A DNA stretch of 64,000 nt, taken from contig CADAGC010000035.1 of the NCBI GenBank assembly GCA_902787365.1, positions 28,996 through 92,995 of the forward strand. Reading direction: 5' to 3'. Below the pieces are notes generated by a model. It did not search any database. It saw nothing but the letters and a program-made list of their open reading frames with translations, and was not told the origin of the DNA. The position numbers were made by a program, and so were the translations under genes. Position 1 is the stretch's first letter. The number at the start of each line of letters is the position of its first letter. The stretch comes from an uncultured Ruminococcus sp. (GTDB taxonomy: Bacteria; Bacillota; Clostridia; Oscillospirales; Ruminococcaceae). Below, piece after piece: positions 6,435 through 14,789 of this stretch.

Positions 6435-8117
6435 TTAACTCCAGGTGTTGGTGTTGCCGCCGTTCCACGCTCGGTCGTCTATCCCGTCGCCGTCAAGGTC
6501 GAGCAGGTTGTCGTCAACGCCGTCGCCGTTGTTGTCAACGAAATAATCGTTTATGCCGTCGCCGTTCTCGTCAGCGAAGGGGCCGCCGCCGCCGTTTGTC
6601 TGCACGTTGCTCTTGCCGTAGATAGTTTCCTGCAAGATGTGTGCGTTCTGTGCAAAGTCAACGCTTAAGCAGTCAAGGCCGTCGATTATCTGGTTTGAGA
6701 ATGTGCCGTTGTAGGGTATCTGAAGCTGATTGATGTCATACTTCATATAGGTGAATGCGCCGAGTATCAGGCCTGCCACCTCGTCCTCGGTGATGTCTGT
6801 CCTTACCTGCTTTGCCACCTTTTCTGCAAGGTCATCAAGCTCTGCAAAGGAAAGACCCTTGGCCTTTGATATCATCTCAACTATCGACTCACGCTGTCTC
6901 TGCGCTCTGCCGTAGTCATCACCGCAGCCGTAGCGGCTTCTTGCATATGCCAGCGACTGGTTGCCGTCAAGGTGAAGCTTTATGGATTTATCCTGCTCGG
7001 AGTTGTATTCTACTGTAGTTCTCAAAGCATCTGCGTCATAGTCGGTGTAGAGGTCTGAGCCGTCCATACCATACTGCTCAAAGTCTACATACCCCGTGCC
7101 TGCCTTGTTGCCGAGGTAGTTGTTCTGCTCGTTGAGCGGGTCACGCATAGCCACAGCCTCGGTGTAGCTTACATCAAAGTCAAGCCCGCCTACTGCATCA
7201 ACTATCTCGATGAACGAGTAGAAGTTGACTATAACGTATCTGTCGATGTTTATCGCATAGTCCTGCTGCAAAGTCTCAGCCAGCAGGTCTACGCCGCCGT
7301 AGCCGTATGCCGCATTTAGCTTTGAAGCGTTCCAGCCTGGTATCTGTGTGTATGTATCACGCAGGAAGGAGGTCATTGTGATCTTCTCCCTGTTCTGGTC
7401 TAAGGATATGAGCATCATAACGTCGGTATTGCCCCTCGACTCGGTGGCCGTGTCACGCAGGTCTTCACCGATGAGCAGGATATTCTGAACGCCGTCTTCA
7501 CTCATAATGCTCTTGGCTATCTTCTGAAGCTCTGCCTTTATTCTGTCTTCCTCGGCCTGTTTATTGACCGTGTCGGCAGATGATGTGTCCTTTTCGAGCG
7601 AGAAGTTTGAATCTATCGCACCGCTGTCGGTCTTTAACATTCCGTGCCATTTGTGGAAGAAGCCGTAAACTACAGCAAACACCGCAAACACGAACACGGC
7701 GATTATGCCGAGAATTATAAGCACTACCTTTGCGGTAGATTTCTTTTTCTTTTTGCGGGGCTTGTCAGACGAAGAAGATGACGAAGCCCTCTGGGTGCTC
7801 TGCGCTCTCGGGCGCTCTTCCCTTGCAGGCGGTGCGGATTTTTTGGGCGAGGGCTCTTTTTCACGCCACGCATCACCGAGAAGGTCTGTGCTCTTTACAC
7901 GCTGCTTTTCCTTGCCGCCGTCAACATTTATCACAAAATGCTCCTGCTCGGCGCTCTCACGCTGGTTTTCAAGCAGCTCCTCCTTGTTTTCCTTGGCATT
8001 CTTTATCGCATCTGCCACCTTGAACTGGAGCGTGCTCGAAAGCTCCTCCTCACGCCTGAAATCTATATCGGGTAAATTATCCTTATCAAGACCGTTTTTG
8101 TTCTTGTTATCTTCCAT
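6435..8117 (-). CDS. LytR-CpsA-Psr (LCP) family glycopolymer transferase with calcium-loop tail
   Basis: LCP enzymes transfer undecaprenyl-linked polymers (teichoic acids, capsule) onto peptidoglycan. The 560-residue protein has a long charged cytoplasmic N-terminus ending in KPRKKKKK, one membrane segment at about 129-152, and an extracellular LCP domain from about 211 (NILLIGEDLRD, TDVMMLISLD, MTSFLRDTY, a Lys/Asn near 266-268, and YARSRYGCGDDYGRAQRQR) to about 460. The C-terminus from 514 holds three evenly spaced loops, DENGDGIND, DNNGDGVDD and DLDGDGIDD, as in thrombospondin type 3 or EF-hand-like calcium sites; I do not know this tail from typical LCP proteins. Promoter at 8206-8234. 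Family call firm; polymer unknown. Confidence 0.9.
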   Translation of the reverse strand: MEDNKNKNGLDKDNLPDIDFRREEELSSTLQFKVADAIKNAKENKEELLENQRESAEQEHFVINVDGGKEKQRVKSTDLLGDAWREKEPSPKKSAPPAREERPRAQSTQRASSSSSSDKPRKKKKKSTAKVVLIILGIIAVFVFAVFAVVYGFFHKWHGMLKTDSGAIDSNFSLEKDTSSADTVNKQAEEDRIKAELQKIAKSIMSEDGVQNILLIGEDLRDTATESRGNTDVMMLISLDQNREKITMTSFLRDTYTQIPGWNASKLNAAYGYGGVDLLAETLQQDYAINIDRYVIVNFYSFIEIVDAVGGLDFDVSYTEAVAMRDPLNEQNNYLGNKAGTGYVDFEQYGMDGSDLYTDYDADALRTTVEYNSEQDKSIKLHLDGNQSLAYARSRYGCGDDYGRAQRQRESIVEMISKAKGLSFAELDDLAEKVAKQVRTDITEDEVAGLILGAFTYMKYDINQLQIPYNGTFSNQIIDGLDCLSVDFAQNAHILQETIYGKSNVQTNGGGGPFADENGDGINDYFVDNNGDGVDDNLLDLDGDGIDDRAWNGGNTNTWS

Positions 8118-8205
8118 AAAACTACCTCATAGGTCAAAAATCGTTTTTTCGTTTTTATTCTTCTCAAAAGCGCAATATACACGCCGCCAATATGTAACCT
8201 ATAAT

Positions 8206-8234
8206 ATTATACAGTATTTTTATGAGTTTTTCAA
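8206..8234 (-). promoter_or_regulatory. Promoter of the LCP gene
   Basis: Minus-strand TTGAAA (8234-8229), 17 bases, TATAAT (8211-8206). Confidence 0.65.
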
Positions 8235-8360
8235 CGATTAATTGTAACAAATTTTACTCATATAGCTATAGTCTTTTGCAAGTTTTAGTATATTTTTCGC
8301 ACATTTTTCACCTGCCTCCCCCGATAACATCATAATTCGGCAAGCCCCGAAAACGGCACA

Positions 8361-8414
8361 TTGATTCTTTTACGAAAAAGTGAATATTTTAACACCGAAA
8401 TTTCGTAGAATCAA
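8361..8414. repeat. Imperfect inverted repeat in the LCP-pilin intergenic region
   Basis: TTGATTCTTTTACGAAA at 8361 faces TTTCGTAGAATCAA ending at 8414, two unpaired bases aside. The wider gap 8235-8489 is AT-rich and otherwise shows nothing I recognise. Possibly an operator or a decayed element. Confidence 0.35.
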
Positions 8415-8489
8415 TCGATTTCGTAAGTTTTAGTTATTATAGACAACAAATGCTGCTAAAATTTGTTAGAGATTTAGCTCTCGTGTTAA

Positions 8490-8518
8490 TTGACAATTAT
8501 CACAGGTTATTGTATAAT
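8490..8518 (+). promoter_or_regulatory. Perfect consensus promoter of the pilin-like gene
   Basis: TTGACA (8490-8495), 17 bases, TATAAT (8513-8518). Confidence 0.8.
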
Positions 8519-8568
8519 GTAGGTGTAAGCATTTGAATATAGGTTTCTTTCATACAGGAGGGATAGTT

Positions 8569-9072
8569 ATGAAAAAAACAACCAAGGGCTTTACTCTCGT
8601 AGAGCTCATCGTAGTCATCGCCATTATCGGCGTACTTGCAGCGATACTTGTTCCGGCTTTAATGGGGTATATAGCCGATGCAAAGGTAAACGCCTGCAAC
8701 GCAAACGCAAAGAACATCTACAATGCCACCGCAGATCTTGCAACAAAGCACGCAGCACAGGGCACTGGCTGTGTAACAGGCAGGATAGTTAAAGATGTTA
8801 ACAGAAATACTGCATATATGACCGGTCTGCCTACCCCTGATGAGATAGACGATCAGCTCGGTTCGGGTTCTGACTATGTATATCTTATCAGATGTACCGA
8901 TGGTTTCCCGGACGTTGTGTTCTGCTCAAAGACAGACAGAGATTATTACGTAGGCTCATATCCTGTAGCTGCTACAGGGAAGTGTGCAAAGCCTATGAAA
9001 GAAATGAATCTCTTAACCGTTTACACAAAATCGCAGAAGGCAAACGATGACGACGTTCTCGGTACAGCCTGA
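8569..9072 (+). CDS. Type IV pilin-like / pseudopilin protein
   Basis: A 167-residue class III signal protein. The ATG at 8569 follows AGGAGG by 7 bases and gives MKKTTKGFTLVELIVVIAII, i.e. a short basic leader, a prepilin peptidase site after Gly7, Glu at mature position 5 and the hydrophobic helix used for assembly. The globular part (about 35-167) contains four or more Cys and is not one I recognise. No prepilin peptidase, ATPase or membrane platform gene is nearby, so this minor or major pilin must be assembled by proteins encoded elsewhere. The consensus promoter and strong terminator make it a single-gene, probably well expressed unit. Confidence 0.85.
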   Translation: MKKTTKGFTLVELIVVIAIIGVLAAILVPALMGYIADAKVNACNANAKNIYNATADLATKHAAQGTGCVTGRIVKDVNRNTAYMTGLPTPDEIDDQLGSGSDYVYLIRCTDGFPDVVFCSKTDRDYYVGSYPVAATGKCAKPMKEMNLLTVYTKSQKANDDDVLGTA

Positions 9073-9093
9073 TAATAACACCCCAAACAATAT

Positions 9094-9129
9094 CCGCCGC
9101 AGACGATAAAGCCTGCGGCGGCTTTTATT
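9094..9129 (+). terminator. Terminator of the pilin-like gene
   Basis: CCGCCGCAG/CTGCGGCGG hairpin followed by CTTTTATTAT. Confidence 0.9.
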
Positions 9130-9201
9130 ATAATGCATAATGCATAATTCATAATGCATAATTAATGTGGCGGCTTCGCCGCAATATGCCCATTCGGGCT
9201 T
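9130..9201. repeat. GCATAAT-type structured intergenic repeat, copy at 9.1 kb
   Basis: Several GCATAAT units, then the GCGGC ttc GCCGC hairpin and an inverted GCCCATTCGGGC hairpin. Same family as copies at 11.1, 22.5, 36.5, 37.6, 39.9 and 59.4 kb. Confidence 0.7.
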
Positions 9202-9261
9202 GTTTCCCTGCTCTTTCCGCTAAAAGAAAGATTTCTGCATAAACAACAAATCCCCCAAAGC

Positions 9262-9409
9262 TTAAGGCAATACCGCACGACCATTGTATGTCAGATGCGC
9301 TGACAAATTTTTCGTCAGATTGCCTATATCCGCCGCAGTTTTACTGGCGTAAGACAAGGTCATATGGCATACAAAGGCGTAAGCCGTTGGTTGTGCGGTG
9401 TTGCCTTAA
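9262..9409 (+). mobile_element. MITE-like element, copy 3 (148 bp)
   Basis: Ends TTAAGGCAATACCGC and GCGGTGTTGCCTTAA as in copies 1 and 2, same orientation as copy 2, interior more diverged and shorter. It lies between the pilin-like gene and the 3' end of the GH13 gene; the remaining space 9410-9547 holds nothing I recognise. Confidence 0.8.
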
Positions 9410-9547
9410 TAGCCTTGGGGGATATTTTTTTAAATCCGTCCTGCGAAGCGCAACGTTTTGCGCAGCAAAACTTGCGATTTATGCGCTTGCGGATAAACCA
9501 ATATCAGCTTGCGGATAAATCAGTACACATTACCCGTTACCTGACGA

Positions 9548-10858
9548 TCATCTTTCCATTTTCCAGACCTGTGCGCTGTAGGGGGGCAGCTCGCTGCCGC
9601 CGCCGAAGTCGTGCTTGGTGCCTGTTATCAGCTCGTCAGCCATGCCGCAGCCTGCGTCAAAGTGCGCAGTAAAGGGCTGGTCGTCAGCGTTAATAGCTAT
9701 CATATAGCGCTCGTCCTCAAACTTACGCTGAATAATGCACTGCTTGTTAGTCAGCACGGGAACGCTTATATCGCCGTAGCAGAGCGCCTTGCTCTCACGG
9801 TGTATCTTTGCAAGCTTTGCGATGTACTGACTAAGCTCATTCTCGATAGGCTCGTCAAAGGAGACTCTGAGTGCGGGGTCGCCGTCTTTCTTGTCGGCCT
9901 CTGCGCCCCATTCGCTGCCGTAGTAAATGCAGGGAATGCCCGGCATACCGAAGAGTATTGCATAGATAAGCGGTATATGCTTTTTGTTTGAGAGTATGGT
10001 CGCAACTCTCGAAACGTCGTGGTTATCAACGAAGCTAAGCAAATGCATACCCCTGTACTGGCACCAGTTTTCGGGGCCGAACTGGTTTTTGAGCGAGTGG
10101 CAGATCTCGAACATATTCATCGAGTTGAAGCTCGAATAAAGCCCCTTGTAGCACTGGTAGTTGGTTGCCGAGTGGAGCATCTCGTTGTTGACAAACTGCG
10201 AGTAGTCGCCGTGGAGAAGCTCACCTATCAGCACAAAATCCTGCTTGAGTGAGTCAGTGTAGCCCCTGAGTCTCTTTAAGAAGTCTTTGTTTAAGCAGTA
10301 AGCCACATCAAGGCGCAGGCCGTCAATGTCGAATTCATCCACCCAGCCCTTGATAGCCGAGAAGATGTGCTCTACAACCTCGTTGTTCCAGAGGTTGAGC
10401 TTTACAAGGTCGAAGTGACCCTCCCAGCCCTCATACCAAAGGCCGTCGTTGTAGTTTGAGTTGCCGCCGAAGTTTATCTGGAACCAGTCCTTATAGCGTG
10501 AGTTCTCACGGTTTTGAAGCACGTCCTGAAAAGCCCAAAAGCCCCTGCCGACGTGATTGAATACGCCGTCGAGCACTACCTTTATGCCCCTCTCGTGGAG
10601 AGCGTCGCAGACTTTTTTGAAATCCTCATTCGTGCCGAGGCGGCAGTCTATCTTTGTGTAATCTCTTGTGTTATAGCCGTGTGTGTCAGACTCGAACACG
10701 GGCGAGAAGTAGACCGCATTACAGCCCATATCCTTTATATGGTCAGCCCAGTCGAGCACCTTTAAGATCCTGTGCTCCTGCACACCGTCATTCTCAAAAG
10801 GTGCCCCGCAGAAGCCGAGCGGATAGATCTGATAAAATACACTTTCATATGCCCACAT
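9548..10858 (-). CDS. GH13 alpha-amylase-family glycosidase (cytoplasmic)
   Basis: A 436-residue (beta/alpha)8 glycosidase that should act on alpha-1,4 or alpha-1,6 glucans or maltodextrins. All four GH13 regions are present: DGVFNH (97-102), GLRLDVA with the nucleophile Asp184, the acid/base Glu213 in LIGEL, and FVDNHD with Asp281. There is no signal peptide, so it acts inside the cell, and at this length it lacks the N-terminal domain of cyclomaltodextrinases. GGAGG lies 10 bases before the ATG. A minus-strand promoter TTGAAA-N17-TATAAT is at 10932-10960. No sugar transporter is adjacent. Exact substrate cannot be told. Confidence 0.9.
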   Translation of the reverse strand: MWAYESVFYQIYPLGFCGAPFENDGVQEHRILKVLDWADHIKDMGCNAVYFSPVFESDTHGYNTRDYTKIDCRLGTNEDFKKVCDALHERGIKVVLDGVFNHVGRGFWAFQDVLQNRENSRYKDWFQINFGGNSNYNDGLWYEGWEGHFDLVKLNLWNNEVVEHIFSAIKGWVDEFDIDGLRLDVAYCLNKDFLKRLRGYTDSLKQDFVLIGELLHGDYSQFVNNEMLHSATNYQCYKGLYSSFNSMNMFEICHSLKNQFGPENWCQYRGMHLLSFVDNHDVSRVATILSNKKHIPLIYAILFGMPGIPCIYYGSEWGAEADKKDGDPALRVSFDEPIENELSQYIAKLAKIHRESKALCYGDISVPVLTNKQCIIQRKFEDERYMIAINADDQPFTAHFDAGCGMADELITGTKHDFGGGSELPPYSAQVWKMER

Positions 10859-10931
10859 AGTTTTAAAACCTCCAGATCAAATAAATACTTTTGTCGGGTG
10901 AATTTTATTTCATATTTTTGCCGACTATAAT

Positions 10932-10960
10932 ATTATACCAAAAATCGGGAATTATTTCAA
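10932..10960 (-). promoter_or_regulatory. Promoter of the GH13 gene
   Basis: Minus-strand TTGAAA (10960-10955), 17 bases, TATAAT (10937-10932). Confidence 0.65.
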
Positions 10961-11011
10961 CCCCAATAATCAATTAATTTTTAGGGATATTTTGTGCAGT
11001 TTACACAATAC

Positions 11012-11040
11012 TTGACTTTTGATTTATATTGTGATATGAT
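11012..11040 (+). promoter_or_regulatory. Promoter of the asparaginase gene
   Basis: TTGACT (11012-11017), 17 bases, TATGAT (11035-11040). A transcript start near 11047 rules out start codons before this point. Confidence 0.6.
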
Positions 11041-11067
11041 AATAATAACCAATGGAACCCCCATAAA

Positions 11068-11156
11068 ACCGCCCGATATGGGCGGATTGGGCAGAGTTGA
11101 ATCCAACATCGCCCGCAGGGCGATACCTCAATTATGCATTATGAATTATAAAAGGA
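11068..11156. repeat. Structured intergenic repeat, copy at 11.1 kb, in the asparaginase leader
   Basis: Hairpins CCGCCC gatat GGGCGG and ATCGCCC gca GGGCGAT, then ATTATGCATTATGAATTA. It lies between the predicted start of transcription and the ribosome site, so it is transcribed. Confidence 0.6.
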
Positions 11157-11164
11157 GTGACCCT

Positions 11165-12142
11165 ATGAAACCTATCCTCGTCCTCTTCACGGGCGGAACT
11201 ATAGCAAGCGTGTCAAGCGGCGGCGTTATCTCGCCCGATAAGGGCAGGGGCGACTATCTGCTTGACCTCTACCGAAAGACATCGGGCGATAATGACACGC
11301 AGTTTGAGACTGCAAGCCCCGTGCATATTTTGAGCGAAAACCTCTGCTTTGACGACTGGAACGCCCTTATAAAAGCCCTCTGCTCATACACTCTTGATGA
11401 CTACTCGGGAGTCATCATCACTCACGGCAGCGACACCCTCGCCTACACCTCGGCGCTGGTGGGTATGCTCTTTCGGCACACGCCCGTGCCTATCATCATC
11501 ACCGCCGCCAACAAGCCCCTTGACGTCAAGGGCACAAACGGGCTTTTCAACTTCTCATCAGCCGTACAGCTGATAAGAGAGCACCGCTATATAGGCGTTT
11601 TCACGGTGTATGAGAAAGTCTGCCTCTCCACACGGCTGCTGCCTGCCGACACGGCGCTCGACAGATTTTCCTGCTACGGCGGCGAGGAGGGCTTTGAGGG
11701 GGTCAGCGAGTTTCGCCTTGACAAGCCCCGTGAGCGGCTGTTAGACCCCGACATAACCCTTAAAAACGATGTGCTGGTCGTTCACCCCTACCCCAACTTC
11801 AATTATAACAGCCTAAGCCTCACCTCACGCCCTGCGGCGGTACTGCACACCCTTTACCACAGCGGCACGGCCTGCACAGACCTCACCCACGGCGGCGAGC
11901 GCTCGCTGATAAGCTTTGCAAAAAAGTGCAAGGCGCTTGACATTCCCCTCTTTCTCTGCGGCACCAAGGGCGGAAAGGCGGACATCTACGAGAGCATGGG
12001 CGAGATAAGGGAGCTTGGCGTTAACACCATTGACCGCATATCCGACGTGGCGGCCTATGTCAAGCTCGTTATCGCATACAATCAGCAGCAGGTGAATCCT
12101 GCGAGGGTAATATATACTAATCTTTTCTTTGAGTTTTTGTGA
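11165..12142 (+). CDS. L-asparaginase, cytoplasmic type I-like
   Basis: Hydrolyses L-asparagine to aspartate and ammonia. The 325-residue protein starts at the ATG at 11165, preceded by AGGAGTG; an upstream extension of the frame is excluded because it would begin before the promoter. Both catalytic signatures are present: FTGGTIAS with Thr12, and HGSDT (87-91) carrying the second Thr and the Asp. No signal peptide, so a cytoplasmic enzyme for nitrogen and aspartate supply. Single-gene unit ending in a strong terminator. Confidence 0.9.
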   Translation: MKPILVLFTGGTIASVSSGGVISPDKGRGDYLLDLYRKTSGDNDTQFETASPVHILSENLCFDDWNALIKALCSYTLDDYSGVIITHGSDTLAYTSALVGMLFRHTPVPIIITAANKPLDVKGTNGLFNFSSAVQLIREHRYIGVFTVYEKVCLSTRLLPADTALDRFSCYGGEEGFEGVSEFRLDKPRERLLDPDITLKNDVLVVHPYPNFNYNSLSLTSRPAAVLHTLYHSGTACTDLTHGGERSLISFAKKCKALDIPLFLCGTKGGKADIYESMGEIRELGVNTIDRISDVAAYVKLVIAYNQQQVNPARVIYTNLFFEFL

Positions 12143-12146
12143 TAGA

Positions 12147-12177
12147 AAAAGCCGACACTAAAGTGTCGGCTTTATTA
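12147..12177. terminator. Bidirectional terminator after asparaginase
   Basis: AAAGCCGACACT/AGTGTCGGCTTT hairpin with T-rich flanks on both strands, between convergent genes. Confidence 0.85.
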
Positions 12178-12186
12178 TTGTCTTAA

Positions 12187-14160
12187 TTATTTGAAATCAA
12201 AATGATCAAGATCAAGGTGGCTTGTGTCAAGCCCGTCCATAAAGCCGCTGGTGCCCGATGCGTCGGGAATGAGGGGCTTTGGCGGCTCCATCTTGCCTGT
12301 GAGGAGATTTACGCTGTTTGCGCCCTGACCATCCTCCTTGGGCTTCTGAATGATCTGCTGCTCGCCGAATATCGAGTCTGCGTTGATGTTCTGCGCAGGC
12401 TGCGGAACTATAGTCGGTGCGGGCTGCTGGGGCTGCTGATTTAGCAGACTGCCGCCGAGCAGGCTGTTTGTCTGCTGTGCCTGACCCTGTGCTGCGGGCT
12501 GTGCCTGCTGCGTGGGCGGTGCAAAGGGGCTTGAAAGCGTGGGTGCAGGCTGCTGCATACCCTGCTGGGGCATAGGCTGCGCCATACCCTGCTGCGGTGC
12601 AGGCCGCTGTTTCTGCTGATACTGCAATACGTCCTGCCCTGCTGCCGCTGCGGCCTTGTTGTTGTCGGTGACTGATGTTCCCTGCGGAACGAAGCCTGTG
12701 TTGTAGCCGCCGGGAGTATACATCGGGTCGGGGTGACAGCCGACGGGCGGGTTAAGGCCGAAGATATTGAACAGCGTGCCTACAAACCTCGTGTCAACAG
12801 TCAGATAGTTGATGAAATTCTTGTGGTTGTAGGTCTTGCGCCTTGCGTCGTAGGTGGTGTTGTCAACCAGCACGTAGTTTTCCATAAACGAGCGTGAGTG
12901 GAAGAGGGTTACCGTGAAGTAATTCGTTCTGCCGCCCGCCGTGATGAGCGCCTGGTTGTTAAATAGCGACATGGGGTCTGCTTCCATAGAGGATTTGAGT
13001 GCCTGTGCATTGACTGCGCCGAACTTGAACTGTGTGGGGTGCTTGATAGCCCAGTCATTGTCAGACTCGATAAAGGGTCTTTGGCACATAGGAATTGCAA
13101 TTGCAAATGCAGGAAGATTTATAACGATAAGCTCGCCTAACCATACAAGCCAGAGCATAAAGCCGTTTACAAGCTCTGCATCTCTTGTAGATGAGTAGGA
13201 GTGTGAGGTGCTGTAAGACCAGCGCCCCTCGGAGTTTATCTGCTTGATATCGCTCATGAGCATTCCGGGGTGAGCCATGAGAGTAAATGCGCTCTTCTGA
13301 TTCTTATAGCCCATATAGTCAAGGAACTCGTCGCCGTGGTAGTCGAGGAGGTATTCCTTAAGGCTCAGCTCGTCAAGCTTTCTTAACGACTCTGCTATCT
13401 CGTCCTCGCTGTTGCCGAACATAGCCGCCATGCCCATAACTTCCCACAGAGAAGCATCGGGGTGACGCTCGAGGTAGTAAGCCGCATAGTCTGTGGTATC
13501 GCCAAGCATACTGCCTGTAAGGCTGCCGACAGTCGAATCACCGAGTGCCGATGATGCGAGAGAATTGCCTTCACCCGACTTTGTAAGCTCCTTGTAGTCA
13601 GTACCGGGCTTTGCCGAATACTCCTTGTATGTAGCTTTCATCGAGTCAAGTGTTTCCTGGCTGAGTATTATCTGTGACATAGTCTGTGTGTTGGGAGTAG
13701 TGCCGTATTTGCTTGCAGCCTCTGCCATAGCATCGTCAAATGCCTTTGTGATAGGCTTGTTAAGGTCTATGCTCACGCCCAAAGAAGAAAGGCCGTCAGA
13801 AAGATCATCAAGCCCGTCCTGCACCCAGTCGGCAACATAATCATACTGATCCTGCCTGTCAAAGCTGTCATACAGCGCCCATTTAAAGTATGTGGTAAAA
13901 AGCAGCGCCATACTAAGCGATACTATTACCATCATGGGGCTTCTGAGCTTAAACTTTTTGATGAAGAAATAAGCCACACCGCCCATAGCGCCGCCGTAGA
14001 GAACTGCCATAAGTATGCAAAGGTAGACGATAGGGCACACGCCGTTGACCTTAAGGTAAATAAAGGTTATACCCATGCCCACTGCGATCGTGCAGACTAT
14101 CATCAGTATAAGACCCACCACCGAAAATTTATCGGAGGGCTTATAGTATTTTTCGTTCAT
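12187..14160 (-). CDS. Large membrane protein with Gln/Pro-rich tail, function unknown
   Basis: A 657-residue protein. I use the ATG at 14160, which has GGGGGA 9 bases upstream, not the ATG at 14223. Membrane segments are visible at about residues 12-36, 44-68 and 75-95, and a further pair near 310-350; the region between about 100 and 310 is hydrophilic and includes a possible GXXXD-poor helical segment. After a folded stretch to about 470 (NPLSFTVTLFHSR-like beta sequence) the C-terminus is a low-complexity Gln/Pro/Ala domain (PQQGM, QPAPT units), probably cytoplasmic and disordered. I do not recognise the family. Monocistronic. Confidence 0.65.
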   Translation of the reverse strand: MNEKYYKPSDKFSVVGLILMIVCTIAVGMGITFIYLKVNGVCPIVYLCILMAVLYGGAMGGVAYFFIKKFKLRSPMMVIVSLSMALLFTTYFKWALYDSFDRQDQYDYVADWVQDGLDDLSDGLSSLGVSIDLNKPITKAFDDAMAEAASKYGTTPNTQTMSQIILSQETLDSMKATYKEYSAKPGTDYKELTKSGEGNSLASSALGDSTVGSLTGSMLGDTTDYAAYYLERHPDASLWEVMGMAAMFGNSEDEIAESLRKLDELSLKEYLLDYHGDEFLDYMGYKNQKSAFTLMAHPGMLMSDIKQINSEGRWSYSTSHSYSSTRDAELVNGFMLWLVWLGELIVINLPAFAIAIPMCQRPFIESDNDWAIKHPTQFKFGAVNAQALKSSMEADPMSLFNNQALITAGGRTNYFTVTLFHSRSFMENYVLVDNTTYDARRKTYNHKNFINYLTVDTRFVGTLFNIFGLNPPVGCHPDPMYTPGGYNTGFVPQGTSVTDNNKAAAAAGQDVLQYQQKQRPAPQQGMAQPMPQQGMQQPAPTLSSPFAPPTQQAQPAAQGQAQQTNSLLGGSLLNQQPQQPAPTIVPQPAQNINADSIFGEQQIIQKPKEDGQGANSVNLLTGKMEPPKPLIPDASGTSGFMDGLDTSHLDLDHFDFK

Positions 14161-14348
14161 TGATATTTTCCCCCAAAATACATAGTATAGATATATTATA
14201 TCATATCGTGCGTTTTTTTTCAATAGAAATAGTGTAAAAACTTTTGACCTTTGTCAAAGCACAATGCACAAGAATAATGCATTAAACCCGTGCATTGTTA
14301 TCGACAATTGTAAGGTTTTTTTACAGCTGTACAAATTTCAAAAATCGC

Positions 14349-14377
14349 TTGCATTGATTAATAATGTGTGATATAAT
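14349..14377 (+). promoter_or_regulatory. Promoter of the Asp23-FakA operon
   Basis: TTGCAT (14349-14354), 17 bases, TATAAT (14372-14377). Confidence 0.6.
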
Positions 14378-14413
14378 ATTAAAGGTTATAAATAAGTGTA
14401 AAGGAGTGTTTGT

Positions 14414-14767
14414 ATGATAAAGGTAAAAAACCACCTGGGAACTATCGGCATATCTGACAGGTATCTCAAAACGCTTGTTTCAAAGACAGCCGAAAGCTGC
14501 TTCGGCGTGGCGGATATCAACCGTGCCGGCGCCGTTCAGGGTATCGAGGGCTTTATTAAGCGCAGAAGAGCCGAGAATTTCGGCGTTTCTATAAAGCATA
14601 CACCTTCGGGCAGGCCGATAATAGGGCTGCATATAACTGTGACCTACGGTGTCAACCTCAATGCGATAGCAAACAGCATTATACATAAAGTCGAGTATGT
14701 TCTCGAGAGCGAAGCAGGCGTAAAGCCCGAAAAGGTAAGCGTCTTTATAGACAAAATGCTCGGTTAA
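14414..14767 (+). CDS. Asp23/Gls24 family protein (YloU-like)
   Basis: A 117-residue Asp23/Gls24 (alkaline-shock) domain protein, recognisable from GTIGISDRYLKTLVSKTAESC at the start and the VTYGVNLNAIANSIIHKVEYVLE helix-rich end. In Firmicutes this gene (yloU) almost always precedes the DAK2 gene yloV/fakA, as here, with 22 bases between stop and the next start. Proposed roles are cell-envelope homeostasis and support of fatty-acid kinase. GGAGTG lies upstream of the ATG. Confidence 0.85.
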   Translation: MIKVKNHLGTIGISDRYLKTLVSKTAESCFGVADINRAGAVQGIEGFIKRRRAENFGVSIKHTPSGRPIIGLHITVTYGVNLNAIANSIIHKVEYVLESEAGVKPEKVSVFIDKMLG

Positions 14768-14789
14768 TATGATGGTAGGAGGAAAAACG

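Noticed and set aside
10994-11164. Longer N-terminus for asparaginase
   Set aside because: The upstream extension overlaps the promoter and a structured repeat, and the ATG at 11165 has a good ribosome site just before the conserved TGGT motif.
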